From Euglena gracilis (lineage: Eukaryota > Euglenida > Euglenophyceae > Euglenales), in contig CP154955.1 of assembly GCA_039621445.1 (NCBI GenBank), positions 40,742,426 to 40,806,425 on the forward strand: a stretch of DNA of 64,000 bases. Direction: 5' to 3'. Shown one piece after another: positions 52,506 through 61,559 of this stretch. The notes beneath the pieces were generated by a model. It did no database searches. It worked only from the letters and a program-made list of their open reading frames with translations, and had not been told where the DNA came from. Every line of letters starts with the position of its first letter. Positions within the stretch are counted from its first letter, which is position 1. The position numbers and the translations under genes were made by a program.

Positions 52506-52508
52506 CCA

Positions 52509-52782
52509 GGTTTTTGGTTTTGCAGAACTGAAGGCCCTTGGGGGGGAGGGCATTTTTATCTCTCCAAGCCGATATCAGGCTGAAAGGATGCCAATTTCTG
52601 GACTGGGGGGGGGGGCAGCATTTTCATTCTCTTCCAGCGGAAATATGGCCGAAAGGAAGCCAATTTCTGGGCTGGGGGGGACAGCATTTTTCTCACTCCC
52701 ACCGGAAATCTGGCCGGAAGGAAGCCAATTTCTGGGATGGGGGGGGGGGGCAGCACTTTTGGTCTCTTTTCCTCCCCGAAAC
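52509..52782 (+). repeat. 3' LTR of the chromovirus, segment 4
   Basis: Matches 26815-27084 (GTTTTTGGTTTTGCAGAAC through the ~70-bp G-run array to TTTCCTCCCCGAAAC). At 52783 the match to the 5' LTR ends abruptly. Confidence 0.88.
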
Positions 52783-54610
52783 AATTTGGTCGATTTTTTT
52801 GGTGCAAAAGATTCGAAATCTCCGTGATTTGCTTTTTCGAAACGGGGAGTTTTCCGGACGCTTTTTTGCAAAAAGGACTTTCTCATTCTCCGATGAACTC
52901 TTTTCACCTTGGGCATTCAACCAAAGGGAAAATTCGGAAACATCGGGGTCACACACTTCCTTGGAATCACACCGAAGCACTTTCTTGATGTCCTCGAACC
53001 GAAAGAAATCCAAATCCACTTGATCGGTCAATTGGGCCATCATCTCTTTCAACCGGGGAGAAATTTGCATCCACGCCATGTCAAAATCCAACCTTGTGGG
53101 AACAATGGGGTGAATTTCATCGTGAACCAACTCCATTTCTTTTCCACAAAGGGGGGCATTTTCCGCTTTAGGGGCAACATCCATCAAAGGTTGCTTTCCA
53201 ATCGAAACATGAAATTTTGGATAAAAATTCATTTGTTCGTCCAACTTCGTTGAATCCCAACCTTTTGCCCTTTTTGAAATCCACTTGAGACAAATTGGAT
53301 CACATTCTTGAAGGGGAACCTCCATTTCCGTCGTGTCAATGTACGAAACAACCTTTTCCCATGGCGGACTTGGCAAAGGGGACCATCCCAATCACCCTTG
53401 AAAAGTGGTGTGGGGGGAACGAAAAATTGGCTCTTGGCAGGGTTGTGCCTGAAAAATAAATGAAATTTTTCATTGAAAATTTCAATTGAAAAATTGAAAA
53501 ATATATATTTTATTTTTCAAACTTGAAAAATATCATTTCTTTTTACACACATGTTGGCAGCTGAAAGAAGGGGCTGCCACAAGAAAAGTCAAGTTTAGGA
53601 ACATTTTCTTCCGCAAAAGGATGCCGTGACGTGTGAGAATATCGGTGCAAATGATTAACACTTGAGACCCTTGTGCCATCCAACACCAGTGCAAACCACG
53701 AAGAGGGTGTTCCCCCCGCGTCCCTCCCCCCCCCCGCGTCCCGGATTTTGACCAGGCACATTTTTCCGTTTTTTTTTCTACACAGGTTTGAAGTGAACAA
53801 GTACGGCCAGGTGCACGGGTGTACCTGGCCGTACTACACCTGCAGTACCCCAAATTAGGAATCAAAATTGCCAAAAATGTGTGATAAATTCCTAATTGGA
53901 TCTACTTTTGGACACAAAAGTTCTAAAAATAGGTTATACGTGACGTTGTATGTGAGGTCACACTGGTCACATGTGACCTGTCAAAACTGCCACATTCCCC
54001 CCGCGACCCCCCCCCCCCACGACCCCGCCCGCGACCCGTACACACCCGAAGTTAACCGAGCAAGGGGGGGAGGGGGGTCCCGGGTTTTTCCCCCATTAGC
54101 CCTGCTAACAGAACCCCCGGGGCGTCTTTAGGATTTACATGGCCACGGGTCTTCGTTGGTGTATCATTTCAATTGGAGCGTAGAAGCAAATCACAAATTT
54201 GAACTGAAATTCAGCCCACACAAAGGCACTTTAGAATCCTTACAACCTCCACCCCTGGGGTTGGTCAAATTCATTTCCCAAATGCATGCGTTGACACTGG
54301 GATTTCCTTTACGGCTCAAGGCAGGCAACATGGATAACCTTCCCAATTTGGGAACAGCTCCATCATATTTTTCAAAATATTTTTCAATTTTTTGAAATTT
54401 TTCATGAAAATTTTCAATTGAATTGAAAAATATTTTATTTTTCCAGTCCAGGCACAACCCTAGCTCTTGGCAATCTTGTTCAACAATCTTTCCCACGAAG
54501 GTCCTTTCCAATTCGGGGTGACCAAGCATATTTTGCAAGGTTCTCGGATGATCTTGCATGGGCAGCGGAAATTGTTTCGGAGCATTTCGTATTTTTTTGA
54601 TTTTTTCCAT
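52783..54610 (-). pseudogene. Unrecognised ORF interrupted by a hAT-type MITE
   Basis: On the minus strand the first part (54610-54463) reads MEKIKKIRNAPKQFPLPMQD then MLGHPELERTFVGKIVEQDC. After the insert the frame continues (LQECDPICLKWISKRAKGW, NFYPKFHVSIGKQPLMDVAP, LTDQVDLDFFRFEDIKKVLR, CDPDVSEFSLWLNAQGEKSS) to the LTR junction at 52783. One TGA stop lies just after the insertion. About 260 residues, charged and clean otherwise. I recognise no domain. A gag or pol piece of an unknown retroelement, or a host gene, are both possible. Its 3' end is cut at the LTR boundary. Confidence 0.5.
53438..54462. mobile_element. hAT-type MITE, 1,025 bp
   Basis: The ends CAGGGTTGTGCCTG and CAGGCACAACCCTA are inverted (YAGGG start typical of hAT), and the 8-bp GCTCTTGG is duplicated at 53430-53437 and 54463-54470. 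AT-rich subterminal inverted repeats (AATTTTTCATTGAAAATTTC) extend about 60-100 bp. The interior has no transposase ORF. Confidence 0.9.
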
Positions 54611-54639
54611 TATTCCAAAAAACGCTTTTTCTGCGTTTA

Positions 54640-54765
54640 AGCCGGCGTTTGAGACGCCGGGCTCAGGACAGAACCGGCGTCCCCCCCCACGGGCTTTCGG
54701 ACGCCGGTTCTGTCCTAAAGCCCGGCGTTAGGAACGCCGGCTTTGTCCAAAGCCCGGCGTCCGAT
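54640..54765. repeat. CCGGCGTT palindrome family, locus 1
   Basis: GCCGGCGTTTGAGACGCCGG, CAGGACAGAACCGGCGTCC and GGACGCCGGTTCTGTCCT words alternate and can fold on each other. Confidence 0.8.
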
Positions 54766-54879
54766 TTTCATTCCAAAAAATGTCACCAAAAGTGCCCAAA
54801 AGTGGCCCTAAGGTGCTGGTATGAGTGTTTCAACCATCAAGGACAATGAATTTTGCCATCTGGGGACCACTTGGGTGGA

Positions 54880-55400
54880 CATCCGATTTTGGTGAAAATT
54901 GGCCCAGATTTGGAAATAGAGTACCGTGCAGCGTGGAAAGATCTGATGAGCACCGCTGGTCGTCTGTTGAAAAGAGCTTTCGCGAGGGGTAACTTGGTAC
55001 CCTAACGTTGCACGCAGCCCGAGATACGCTCGCGATCGTCAGATCGGCCAGAATTTGAGTCGAAATTTGTCGCAATTTTCAGTGATTTTTGGTTTAAGAT
55101 GCTTAATAAACCTTACAGAAACGTTTTTCCTCTTCGAATCAACGACCTGAGGGCCTTGGGGGTGCACCAGAGTTGTGAAATTAGGATTCCCCACTGACAG
55201 AAAATAAGAGCTCTAGGCGACGTGGCTGAATTTGGTGGTGATCGCCAGTCGTCTGATGAAAAGAGCTTTCAATCGAGGGGTGATTTTATACCTGGACAAT
55301 TGACACAGCCAGAAATACCCTCGCGATCGCCGGAATTTGGTGAAGTGCAAAGTGGTGTGACATTGCAGATCAGTGGTCGGAGATTGGTCCTGGGAGTGTC
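54880..55400 (+). repeat. Two diverged ~270-bp direct units
   Basis: GGTCGTCTGTTGAAAAGAGC / CAGTCGTCTGATGAAAAGAG followed by TTTCGCGAGGGG / TCAATCGAGGGG, and later AGATACGCTCGCGATCG / AAATACCCTCGCGATCG, show a tandem duplication. No gene seen. Confidence 0.6.
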
Positions 55401-55414
55401 CTTTGGCCGAAGGG

Positions 55415-55590
55415 TGGGGACGCCGGTTCTGTCCTGAGCCCGGCGTCTCTAAAACGCCGGCTTAAACAAGAGGTGTCGGACGCCGGTTCTGTCCAAAGCC
55501 CGGCGTTCCAAACGCCGGTTCCGTCCGAAGGACGGAACCGGCGTTTGGAACGCCGGGCTTTGGACAGAACCGGCGTCCGACACCTCTTTT
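55415..55590. repeat. CCGGCGTT palindrome family, locus 2, with a perfect 59-bp-arm hairpin
   Basis: Left arm 55468-55526 and right arm 55530-55588 are exact reverse complements around a GAA loop. An additional half-copy lies at 55416-55466. The words match loci 1 and 3. Confidence 0.95.
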
Positions 55591-55599
55591 TTGTAGTAG

Positions 55600-56235
55600 A
55601 GGGTGTGGCATTTTTTGCTACAATTGTTCCATTTTTTTATGGAGCGGCACTTGTTCGATTTTTTGTGGTTCACCCATTTTTTGACCTTTTTCTTGATGTT
55701 TTTTTTAGGTTCCCCCCCCCTGGTTCGAAAAGCCTGTCCGTGAGCCCCCAAAAATTGGAAACTGTACCAAATTATCAGCTTAACTCTCCATACGTTGGGC
55801 AGTTGCATGGTGGAGGTTGACCCGTGCCACTTCCGCCAACCTGGAAACAGTGTTCCTCACTACCCCCATACCATCGGCAGCTGGAGTCAGGGTTTTTCTG
55901 AAGGCTGTTTGAGAAACAGAGAAAGACCGTGAGTCGGACACTGTTCCAGTCCACACCTATTCCCATAGATTCACTGCAGTGGGTTAATCTTTTGGGGGGG
56001 CATTCCTTGAATCTATGCATGAGACAATGAGTACCGGCGGCAACCGAAGTACAAGGGAAGTGTGGCAAAGTTTCAGTGCGCCTCAACCCACCTCGGGTTT
56101 ATAGCGTACTGGGATGGGCCCCGGAACTCTCTGTTTTTGTTTTCTGAAAGAAATTGAAAAACAGAGTGGGCGCCACCCCGGTGCTGCCTCTCACACTGAG
56201 CTGGCGCGGCGCTGCAGACATAAAAACCGTGAAAA
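55600..56235. other. No convincing gene
   Basis: Short frames on both strands only. It may include decayed hAT sequence downstream (minus strand) of the fragment at 56241-56513, but no motif could be read. Confidence 0.35.
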
Positions 56236-56240
56236 CATTT

Positions 56241-56513
56241 TCATTTCGATTGAAGACTCCTGTTAATTGTGTCCCGCATGCTGCTTTCTTGCTTCAACGC
56301 GTGCTGGATAACCAAATTCAAGGAGTGAGCGTAGCAATGAACAAAAAGTGCTCGCTTTTCTTCGGCAATCACCAATGCTTGTAAGCCAGAAAACGTTCCG
56401 GACATGTTTCTGGCACCATCATAGCCTTGGCCACGGAATTTCTTCCTGTCCAAATCAAAGGAGCTGGGGTCCCCACGGCCTGCCAGATAACAGCCAGACC
56501 TCGTCCTCCTCAT
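56241..56513 (-). pseudogene. hAT-family transposase central fragment
   Basis: The reading DLDRKKFRGQGYDGARNMSG, then TFSGLQALVIAEEKRALFVH and CYAHSLNLVIQHALKQESS, is the conserved hAT block (RGQxYDGAxNMSG ... HCxAHxLNL) that follows the DETTD region seen at 9615-9680. It stops after 90 codons. Upstream on the same strand lies the GAGGAGG..GTCTGGCTG block also found next to the other hAT remnant. Confidence 0.85.
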
Positions 56514-56600
56514 TTTTTACTAGTCACCAGCCAGACCACTCCTCCTCTTTTCTCCCAGCCACCAGCCACGGCTAGCCGTGGCTGGCCGCGGCTGGGTGCG
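56480..56600 (-). repeat. GTCTGGCTG / GGCTAGCC repeat block, reverse copy
   Basis: Reverse-strand GAGGAGTGGTCTGGCTGG and GAGGACGAGGTCTGGCTG with a GCCACGGCTAGCCGTGGC palindrome, as at 9930-10110. Confidence 0.6.
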
Positions 56601-56989
56601 TCCTCCTCTTTTAGTGCCTGCCGGAGAGCGCCAAAATTAAAAGAAGGGCAAAGTCACCACGGCGTAACCTCGCCGGTTTTCAGTACGCGCGACGGCTGCG
56701 CTCGCTAGGTTTGATCGCAACATCAATGCCGGCGGATGTGTCAAATTCTTCCGAGCCGGGATAAACACAATAAGGTGAGACTGTTTTTTTGGGTGGATAC
56801 AAATTTGAGCAACGCATTTCACGGCAGCATTATATGGCTACGCCCGGAGACGGAGGGGCGGCAGATAAAAAGCAACCAAGCGGCCCGGAAAACCCCCCAA
56901 ACAACACAAATTTTGCCAAAAAAAACGCAAACAAAACACATTTGCGTCGCCCCCCCCCTTCCAAGAGAACCGTACCCAAACTACTCCTT

Positions 56990-57235
56990 CGTGAGAGAAG
57001 TGGCCCAAAACTACCCACAGCCTCTTGCCCAAAACTTCCCACGACCTTTGGCCCAAAACTGGCCACCAAATCTGGCCACAACCTGTGGCCCAAAATTGGC
57101 CTCGACCTTTGGCCCAAAGCTGGCCTAAAACTGGGCATCACATCTGGCCCAAAACTGGCCAGCACATCTGGCCATGACCTGTGGCCCAAAACCGACGAGC
57201 ACATCTGGCTCAAAAATGGCCACAAGATGTAAATC
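56990..57235 (+). repeat. Minisatellite of ~24-bp TGGCCCAAAACT units
   Basis: About ten imperfect units of CTGGCCCAAAACTGGCCA type. Because units are near multiples of three, several frames stay open (e.g. repeated GPKLA), which I do not count as a gene. Confidence 0.75.
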
Positions 57236-57239
57236 AAAC

Positions 57240-57985
57240 CATTGAAAAACAAACCAGAATACAATGGTATTACCGGCCGGGGCCAAAACAACCAGGGCAC
57301 TTAATACGTAGGATTTAAACCGCGCGTGAATTTAATCCCGCGGCAGGCCCGACACCTTGCCTGTTATATATATCAATTTTGCCATGGCCGGTGTGGATGC
57401 GCTCCAAGGTTGAGATTGCCAAGTTTTTGTTGACAGATTCAAAGCTGGAACGGATGCGGGCAATTGCCCGTGGTGCTCAGGACAGCATTGGACTCCCTGC
57501 AGGCGCACTCACGGCAATGCTGGAGCGTGCACAACTGGGAATTCCAATCCTGGAAGCCACGTTGTGACGCCCCCCAGAGGCGAAGCACCAATAATCCTGA
57601 AGGGAAAAACAGAAAATGTCACAGACGGTTCCACCTGGCGGGACCACGTTACGCGCAGGACATTTGATACTTTTGCAACGCGACCGCTGACAGATTTGCG
57701 CATCGCACGGAAAAGTGTACGAGAAATTTGGGAACAATGAAAAAAAGCTAAAAATGTGCCTGCCTGCTTGGGGGAATATCAACCTGTTTTTCCACCACAT
57801 CACTTGCCCAGAAGCCATAAAGCTTGTCATTAATCCAGTGTTCAACCTTAGTGCCACGCACACTGGACCACACAACTGGCCGAATTTTGTTGTCCAACCT
57901 GAACCAAACACTTGTCTCAAAGTCCTTGGACACTTGGTAGCCTCCACGTATTCCAAATGCTCGACGTCAATTTTTGCCTTGCCAC
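57240..57985. other. Two short unrecognised ORF fragments
   Basis: Plus 57379-57567 reads KVEIAKFLLTDSKLERMRAI then AMLERAQLGIPILEATL and stops. Minus 57748-57933 reads SVWFRLDNKIRPVVWSSVRG then KVEHWINDKLYGFWASDVVE. Both have protein-like composition and may be remnants of one or two TE genes. No family could be assigned. Confidence 0.3.
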
Positions 57986-58219
57986 AACAGCAGAGCAGTA
58001 CAGAAACACTAAAAATACCCCCCCCCTAAATGACCCTATTTGTGTTGCTTCAGGACCCCCCAAAGGGTCATCTAGGGGGGGGGGTCATTTAGGGGGGGAT
58101 ACTTTTCCCACTTGAAAAATTGCTCTGCTCTATGACCCCCCCCCCTAGATGACCCCCCAGGGGGGTCATCTAGGGGGGGTCATTTAGGGGGGGGGGTAAT
58201 TCTGTACAGCCCTGTATGC
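57986..58219. mobile_element. G/C-run foldback element, hAT-like ends
   Basis: CAGAGCAGTACAGAA...TACCCCCCCCCTAAATGACC on the left and its inverse ending CTGTACAGCCCTG on the right form inverted repeats. Several GGGTCATCTAGGGGGG / CCCCCCTAGATGACCC words fold internally. A TGCCAC word occurs on both sides, a possible imperfect TSD. Confidence 0.65.
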
Positions 58220-58925
58220 CACCCTGGGCCAACCGACACAACTTCAAAAGGCCCTGGTCATCATATATGACAAGAATAGTTTGAAGGAGGATCCCTTCTT
58301 CAAACGACTTCCAAAGGTAACAGACTCCCGCTTCTTTTTCAGTATGTCCTGTGTTGCCTGTTCCTCTTCTGTTAGTCGCTTTGGCGATACAATTGCCTTC
58401 TTCGAGTCCCTTAACCGGTCTTTCTCAGGGATTTTTTTCTGTGCTCACCCTATAATTTCCAAAAAAACCCCTGTTTTTTCTCCCCACGGCCAACTTGGGG
58501 GGCCTTTGCGGACTCTGCTGCTATTCTGGCTGCAGGTGCGGGGCTGGCAGAGGTCAAATACCCCAAATTGACCACCCCTGCCAGGCCATTATATGATTTT
58601 TCACAGCCTGTTGCTGCGCTTGGTACGCTGATTCCGTCCCCCGGTTCCACTCAGGAATCAAATTCTGACTGATGAGGGGGTTCAATGTCATATATGGGTA
58701 GGTTGTTGGAAGTTTTTTTTCCTCCAACCCAGAGGCTTTTTAGAAAAAAACCTTGTCGGAGGGCACACCGCTTTCACTGCCGGTATGATACGGAAGCCAG
58801 AGCGCCCTCGAACAGGGGGAACCTGTTTAGATGTGAGAAGGACAGGCAAAGGTGCTCTCTTTTTTCCCCTGGTTGTGTAATGAAGCGGAAGTCTGGCACT
58901 TTTGTTAATGGGGGGGCAACAAAAC
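58220..58925. other. No gene recognised
   Basis: Only short frames (e.g. 58281-58571 plus, 58688-58951 minus) without motifs. Confidence 0.35.
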
Positions 58926-59125
58926 TGTCTGGTTGGTGAACAGCCGCACACATTTACGTCTGTGAGATCCCAAACCAGCAGCTTTCACCATCTTCCCACA
59001 AACTTCACACTTCACACAAGGGAACCGTTGCTCACGCTTAAGTTGGGAATGCCGGTGCCGATGGTGCGAAAAGATGTTTGCAGACTGCGCAATCAAAATA
59101 GCTTTTTTCGGGGGCTCCACAGACC
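58926..59125 (-). pseudogene. C2HC zinc-finger protein fragment
   Basis: The minus reading HSQLKREQRFPCVKCEVCGK then MVKAAGLGSHRRKC has a C-x2-C-x12-H-x3-C pattern, typical of small C2HC/C2H2 DNA- or RNA-binding fingers. It ends after LFTNQTVLLPPH. On the 5' side the reading is interrupted at ~59150 by repeat R1 and may continue on the far side at 60340-60640. The parent gene is unknown; a transposase or host zinc-finger gene are both possible. Confidence 0.45.
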
Positions 59126-59149
59126 TCTTGTGATGCAACAGCTGTCCTC

Positions 59150-60340
59150 TGGAGACAAGGCACAGGGGGGGGAGGGGGGGTCCGAGGGGGGTGGTTGGAA
59201 GCTGTACAGGGGGGGGGGAGGGGGGGGGTCCCCAGAAAATCACAACTGTACTGCCTACCCCAAGACAGTTGCGACATTTTTCGTCCAATTGAGGTTGGCA
59301 ATGATGGATTTTGCGAAATTCAGATGCATTTTGCAAAATATTTGTGTCTTGTAAAAAGAGTGGTAGCCAGTATTTTCACTTTAAACACTTAGCAGAAAGG
59401 CAGGAAGCAGCTTCAATCACTCCCCCTTCGCACACCATGCGGAATTGAGCCAGGGTTGACGTTTTTTTTGTTTTTCAACAAAGAACAAAAAAATGTTTTT
59501 CCAAAAAAAACACAAAAAAAACATGTTTTCTTTTTTTAAAAGCAAAATTTGACCTTTTTCCTTGTGAGAAAAAATACGTTTTTTTAAAAAAACAAAAAAA
59601 CCTCATGGGGGTTTGGGGGAATTTTTTTAACAAAAAAGGTCTTTTTTCATCTCTGCAGCTTCGTAGTCCGTTAAAGGTGCTGGAAAAACTAAAAATACGT
59701 CACTTTTGATGACCAAAAAAATGACCTTACAACCTTTTCCTCAAAAAATGGCCATTTTAGGGAGTACTACCCCCGATCCTTCGCCATTCTTTTTTAAAAG
59801 CATTTTTTTTAAAAAAACAATGAACTTTCATGTATCCTTGTCCACCCAATGCACCTTCACACCCAAAATGGCCAAAAGTCTTTTCCCCTGAAAGAAGAGC
59901 CAAAAATTGGTGCATTTCCCAACCCAAAACGGAATTTTGTCAAAAATGGCCCAAACTTCATCCCAAAAACGTGTTGGTCAAGAAAATCCTAACAAAATTC
60001 CCTTTTCAAAAATGACCAATTTGATCACGATGCCACGTCATGGATGTTGCCTCCCGGCAACCTGCAAAGTGTCATACTTCCCCCATGACCCCCCCCCCCC
60101 CGCCAATTGACCCCCCCCATGACCCCCCCCCCCCCCCCCCCACCGCCCCACCCCCTTAAAAAAACATGTTTTTTGTTTCAAAAAAACAAGCCGTTTTTTA
60201 AAAAAAATTCATCTGTCTCGGGGGGGTTGGAAGTTGGGGGGAGGGGGGGGGTCCCGGGAGGGGGGGGGTTGGAACTGTACAGGGGGGGGGGAGGGGGGGT
60301 CCCAAGGTTTGACCAACTGTACTGCCTTGTCCCCTCTCTG
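59150..60340. repeat. Dispersed 1.25-kb repeat R1, copy 2
   Basis: Same ends and order as 19985-21245, except that the central part (59575-59760) is reversed. It interrupts a minus-strand reading frame. Confidence 0.8.
59575..59760. repeat. Central segment of R1 in opposite orientation
   Basis: CTCTGCAGCTTCGTAGTCCG and CGTCACTTTTGATG here are the reverse complements of words at 20440-20505, while TGTTTTC...AAAGCAAAATTTGACC before and CATGTATCCTTGTC after keep copy-1 orientation. Confidence 0.8.
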
Positions 60341-60344
60341 TCCA

Positions 60345-60800
60345 GCACAGCTTGCTGTCGGCTATCATCCTGTGCAATTAACATGTGATTGGCACCGAAA
60401 AAAATTAAAACAAGAAATACCTCCTCTGTTTCATCTGGGACTACCATAACATCTGAGTCATTCTGCACATTTGCAACAACTGCAGATTGATTTGTAACCT
60501 GTCAGACAACATTGGAAAAAAGCACATGGGGATTTGACATACCCCTGTGGGTGATATTCAGATGCTTAGTCAGCTCCACAGTGGTGACGGGGCCACATTC
60601 TGCAATGTGTCGCTGACTCCAATGGACGGTACGAGACATCCAATTGAGACTTTCCAATTGAGAGAACGGGTGGTTGCACCACAACAAACCTTCCTTTCCC
60701 AAAAGAGTCCAATCGTAGTGAAAGGCATTGTTTTTTCGTGCGCAAAACTTCTTGGCTTGGGCGTTTGCAAAATTCGCAAAAAGATCCACACCAAAATCTT
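60345..60800 (-). pseudogene. Dam-like domain fragment and a possible zinc-finger fragment
   Basis: 60800-60650 reads VDLFANFANAQAKKFCARKN, NAFHYDWTLLGKEGLLWCNH then PFSQL. DLFA...NxQ...F...NNAF...W...GLLWCNxPFS is the pattern of Dam-like domains found in some retroelement pol proteins. Here the catalytic N-P-P-F/Y is NHPF. After that, TVELTKHLNITHRG resembles the H-x4-H end of a C2H2 finger, and the frame continues to the R1 repeat. The junction between the two parts (near 60640) looks like a rearrangement. Confidence 0.5.
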
Positions 60801-60806
60801 AATTTT

Positions 60807-61235
60807 TCAAACCCAATTTCTCAAGACCTTCCAGGTGTAAGACTCCTTTTTAAACGCGCGAAACATCCGAAAAACTTGAATTCCATCAACCCTCGCTTGC
60901 TTCAATGGGAAAAGCTTGCCATCGAAAAGGAGTTTCTCGGGGGGTGGTTGAGTCAAAATTCCACCACACCTTGTGTTTCCCGACAAAAAATCCAAACCGA
61001 GGACCGCATCGAAGGCCGAGGTATCCATCACTTGAACCTTTTGCTCAAAAAGACATTCATCAAACTTCATGGTCAAAATGGTGGATCCCAAAGTGAAAAC
61101 CGTTTCACCATTTGCCACTTGAACGTATGCTTCTTCTTTCTTCAAAGCTTGCTCACACACAAACTTTTTTGCAATCACACTCTCCGTTGCACCCAAATCG
61201 ATGATTGCTTTCAAATTTGTGCCATTCACTTGAGA
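60807..61235 (-). pseudogene. Retroelement aspartic protease
   Basis: The minus reading NGTNLKAIIDLGATESVIAK then AYVQVANGETVFTLGSTILT and SAFDAVLGLDFLSGNTRCGG has the layout of a Ty3-type protease: a hydrophobic-D-x-GA block, the flap, and the VILGxDFL block. The active-site triad reads D-L-G instead of D-T-G, so it is probably inactive. It lies between gag (61560-62036, same strand) and the Dam-like fragment. Confidence 0.75.
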
Positions 61236-61244
61236 GTTTGGCAC

Positions 61245-61540
61245 TTGACCAACCCCCCAAAAGGCCAAGAGTTGAAGTTTCCCAAGATACCCCTTCCAAT
61301 AGAAAAGGAAAGGGCAAAAGAAAAGGCAAAGGCAAAGGAAAAGGAAAAGGCAAGGGAGAGAGAGTGCAAAGAAGTTTTCGGGAGGTTTTGGACCCAAATA
61401 ACCCAAGTGCACCCCCCACAAAGGAATTTCAACAAAGGTTTGGTGCAACGATTACTTGCAAGTTTTGTTCAAAGAGAGGACATTATGAATCGAATTGTTG
61501 GGTCAAGTATCCGGAAAAGAAACCCAAGCGACAAACCTAA
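61245..61540 (+). pseudogene. Gag zinc-knuckle segment, inverted relative to gag and protease
   Basis: The plus strand reads PPKRPRVEVSQDTPSNRKGK, a lysine/glycine run, then RFGATITCKFCSKRGHYESN and CWVKYPEKKPKRQT. CKFCSKRGHYESNC is a perfect C-x2-C-x4-H-x4-C zinc knuckle. Gag upstream and protease downstream of the expected NC position are on the minus strand, so this ~300-bp segment appears flipped in place. If turned back the order would be the normal gag-NC-protease. Confidence 0.8.
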
Positions 61541-61559
61541 TCTTTCCATGGGGGAGGAG

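Larger units (their letters stand above)
49717..52508. mobile_element. 2.8-kb insert capped by CCGTCC repeats, with two tRNA-like units
   Basis: The 5' LTR has uninterrupted CTCCACCAGGTTTTTGG at the equivalent point. Here CCACCAGG is followed by GGGGCGGCTGGCCGTCCG, and the LTR resumes after CCGCCTCCCAGG, so an imperfect ~10-bp GCCTCC(A)CCAGG duplication is likely. The interior has CCGTCC/CCGGCC tandem repeats at both ends, two tRNA-like sequences and a gag-like ORF. It may be a composite of more than one insertion. Confidence 0.65.
24173..52782 (+). mobile_element. Ty3-type chromovirus with a DNA cytosine methyltransferase, heavily nested
   Basis: The element runs from 5' LTR (24173-28721) through PBS, gag with zinc knuckle, DNMT, protease, RT, RNase H, integrase, chromodomain and PPT to a 3' LTR starting at 41677. 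The order PR-RT-RH-IN plus a chromodomain places it with Ty3-type chromoviruses. At least six insertions interrupt it. The 3' LTR is recognisable to 52782, matching the 5' LTR up to about 27085. The remaining 1.6 kb of 3' LTR was not found. Without nested inserts the interior is about 9 kb. Frameshifts in gag, RT and IN make it inactive. Confidence 0.88.

Noticed and set aside
56830-57300. Open frames with repeated GPKLA or SFGPDV motifs on both strands
   Set aside because: They are translations of the 24-bp minisatellite; several frames are open at once, which argues against coding.
57748-57933. Minus frame with DNKIRPVVWSSVRGTK as a piggyBac-like transposase
   Set aside because: The resemblance is vague, no DDD positions can be read, and the frame is short; left as unrecognised.
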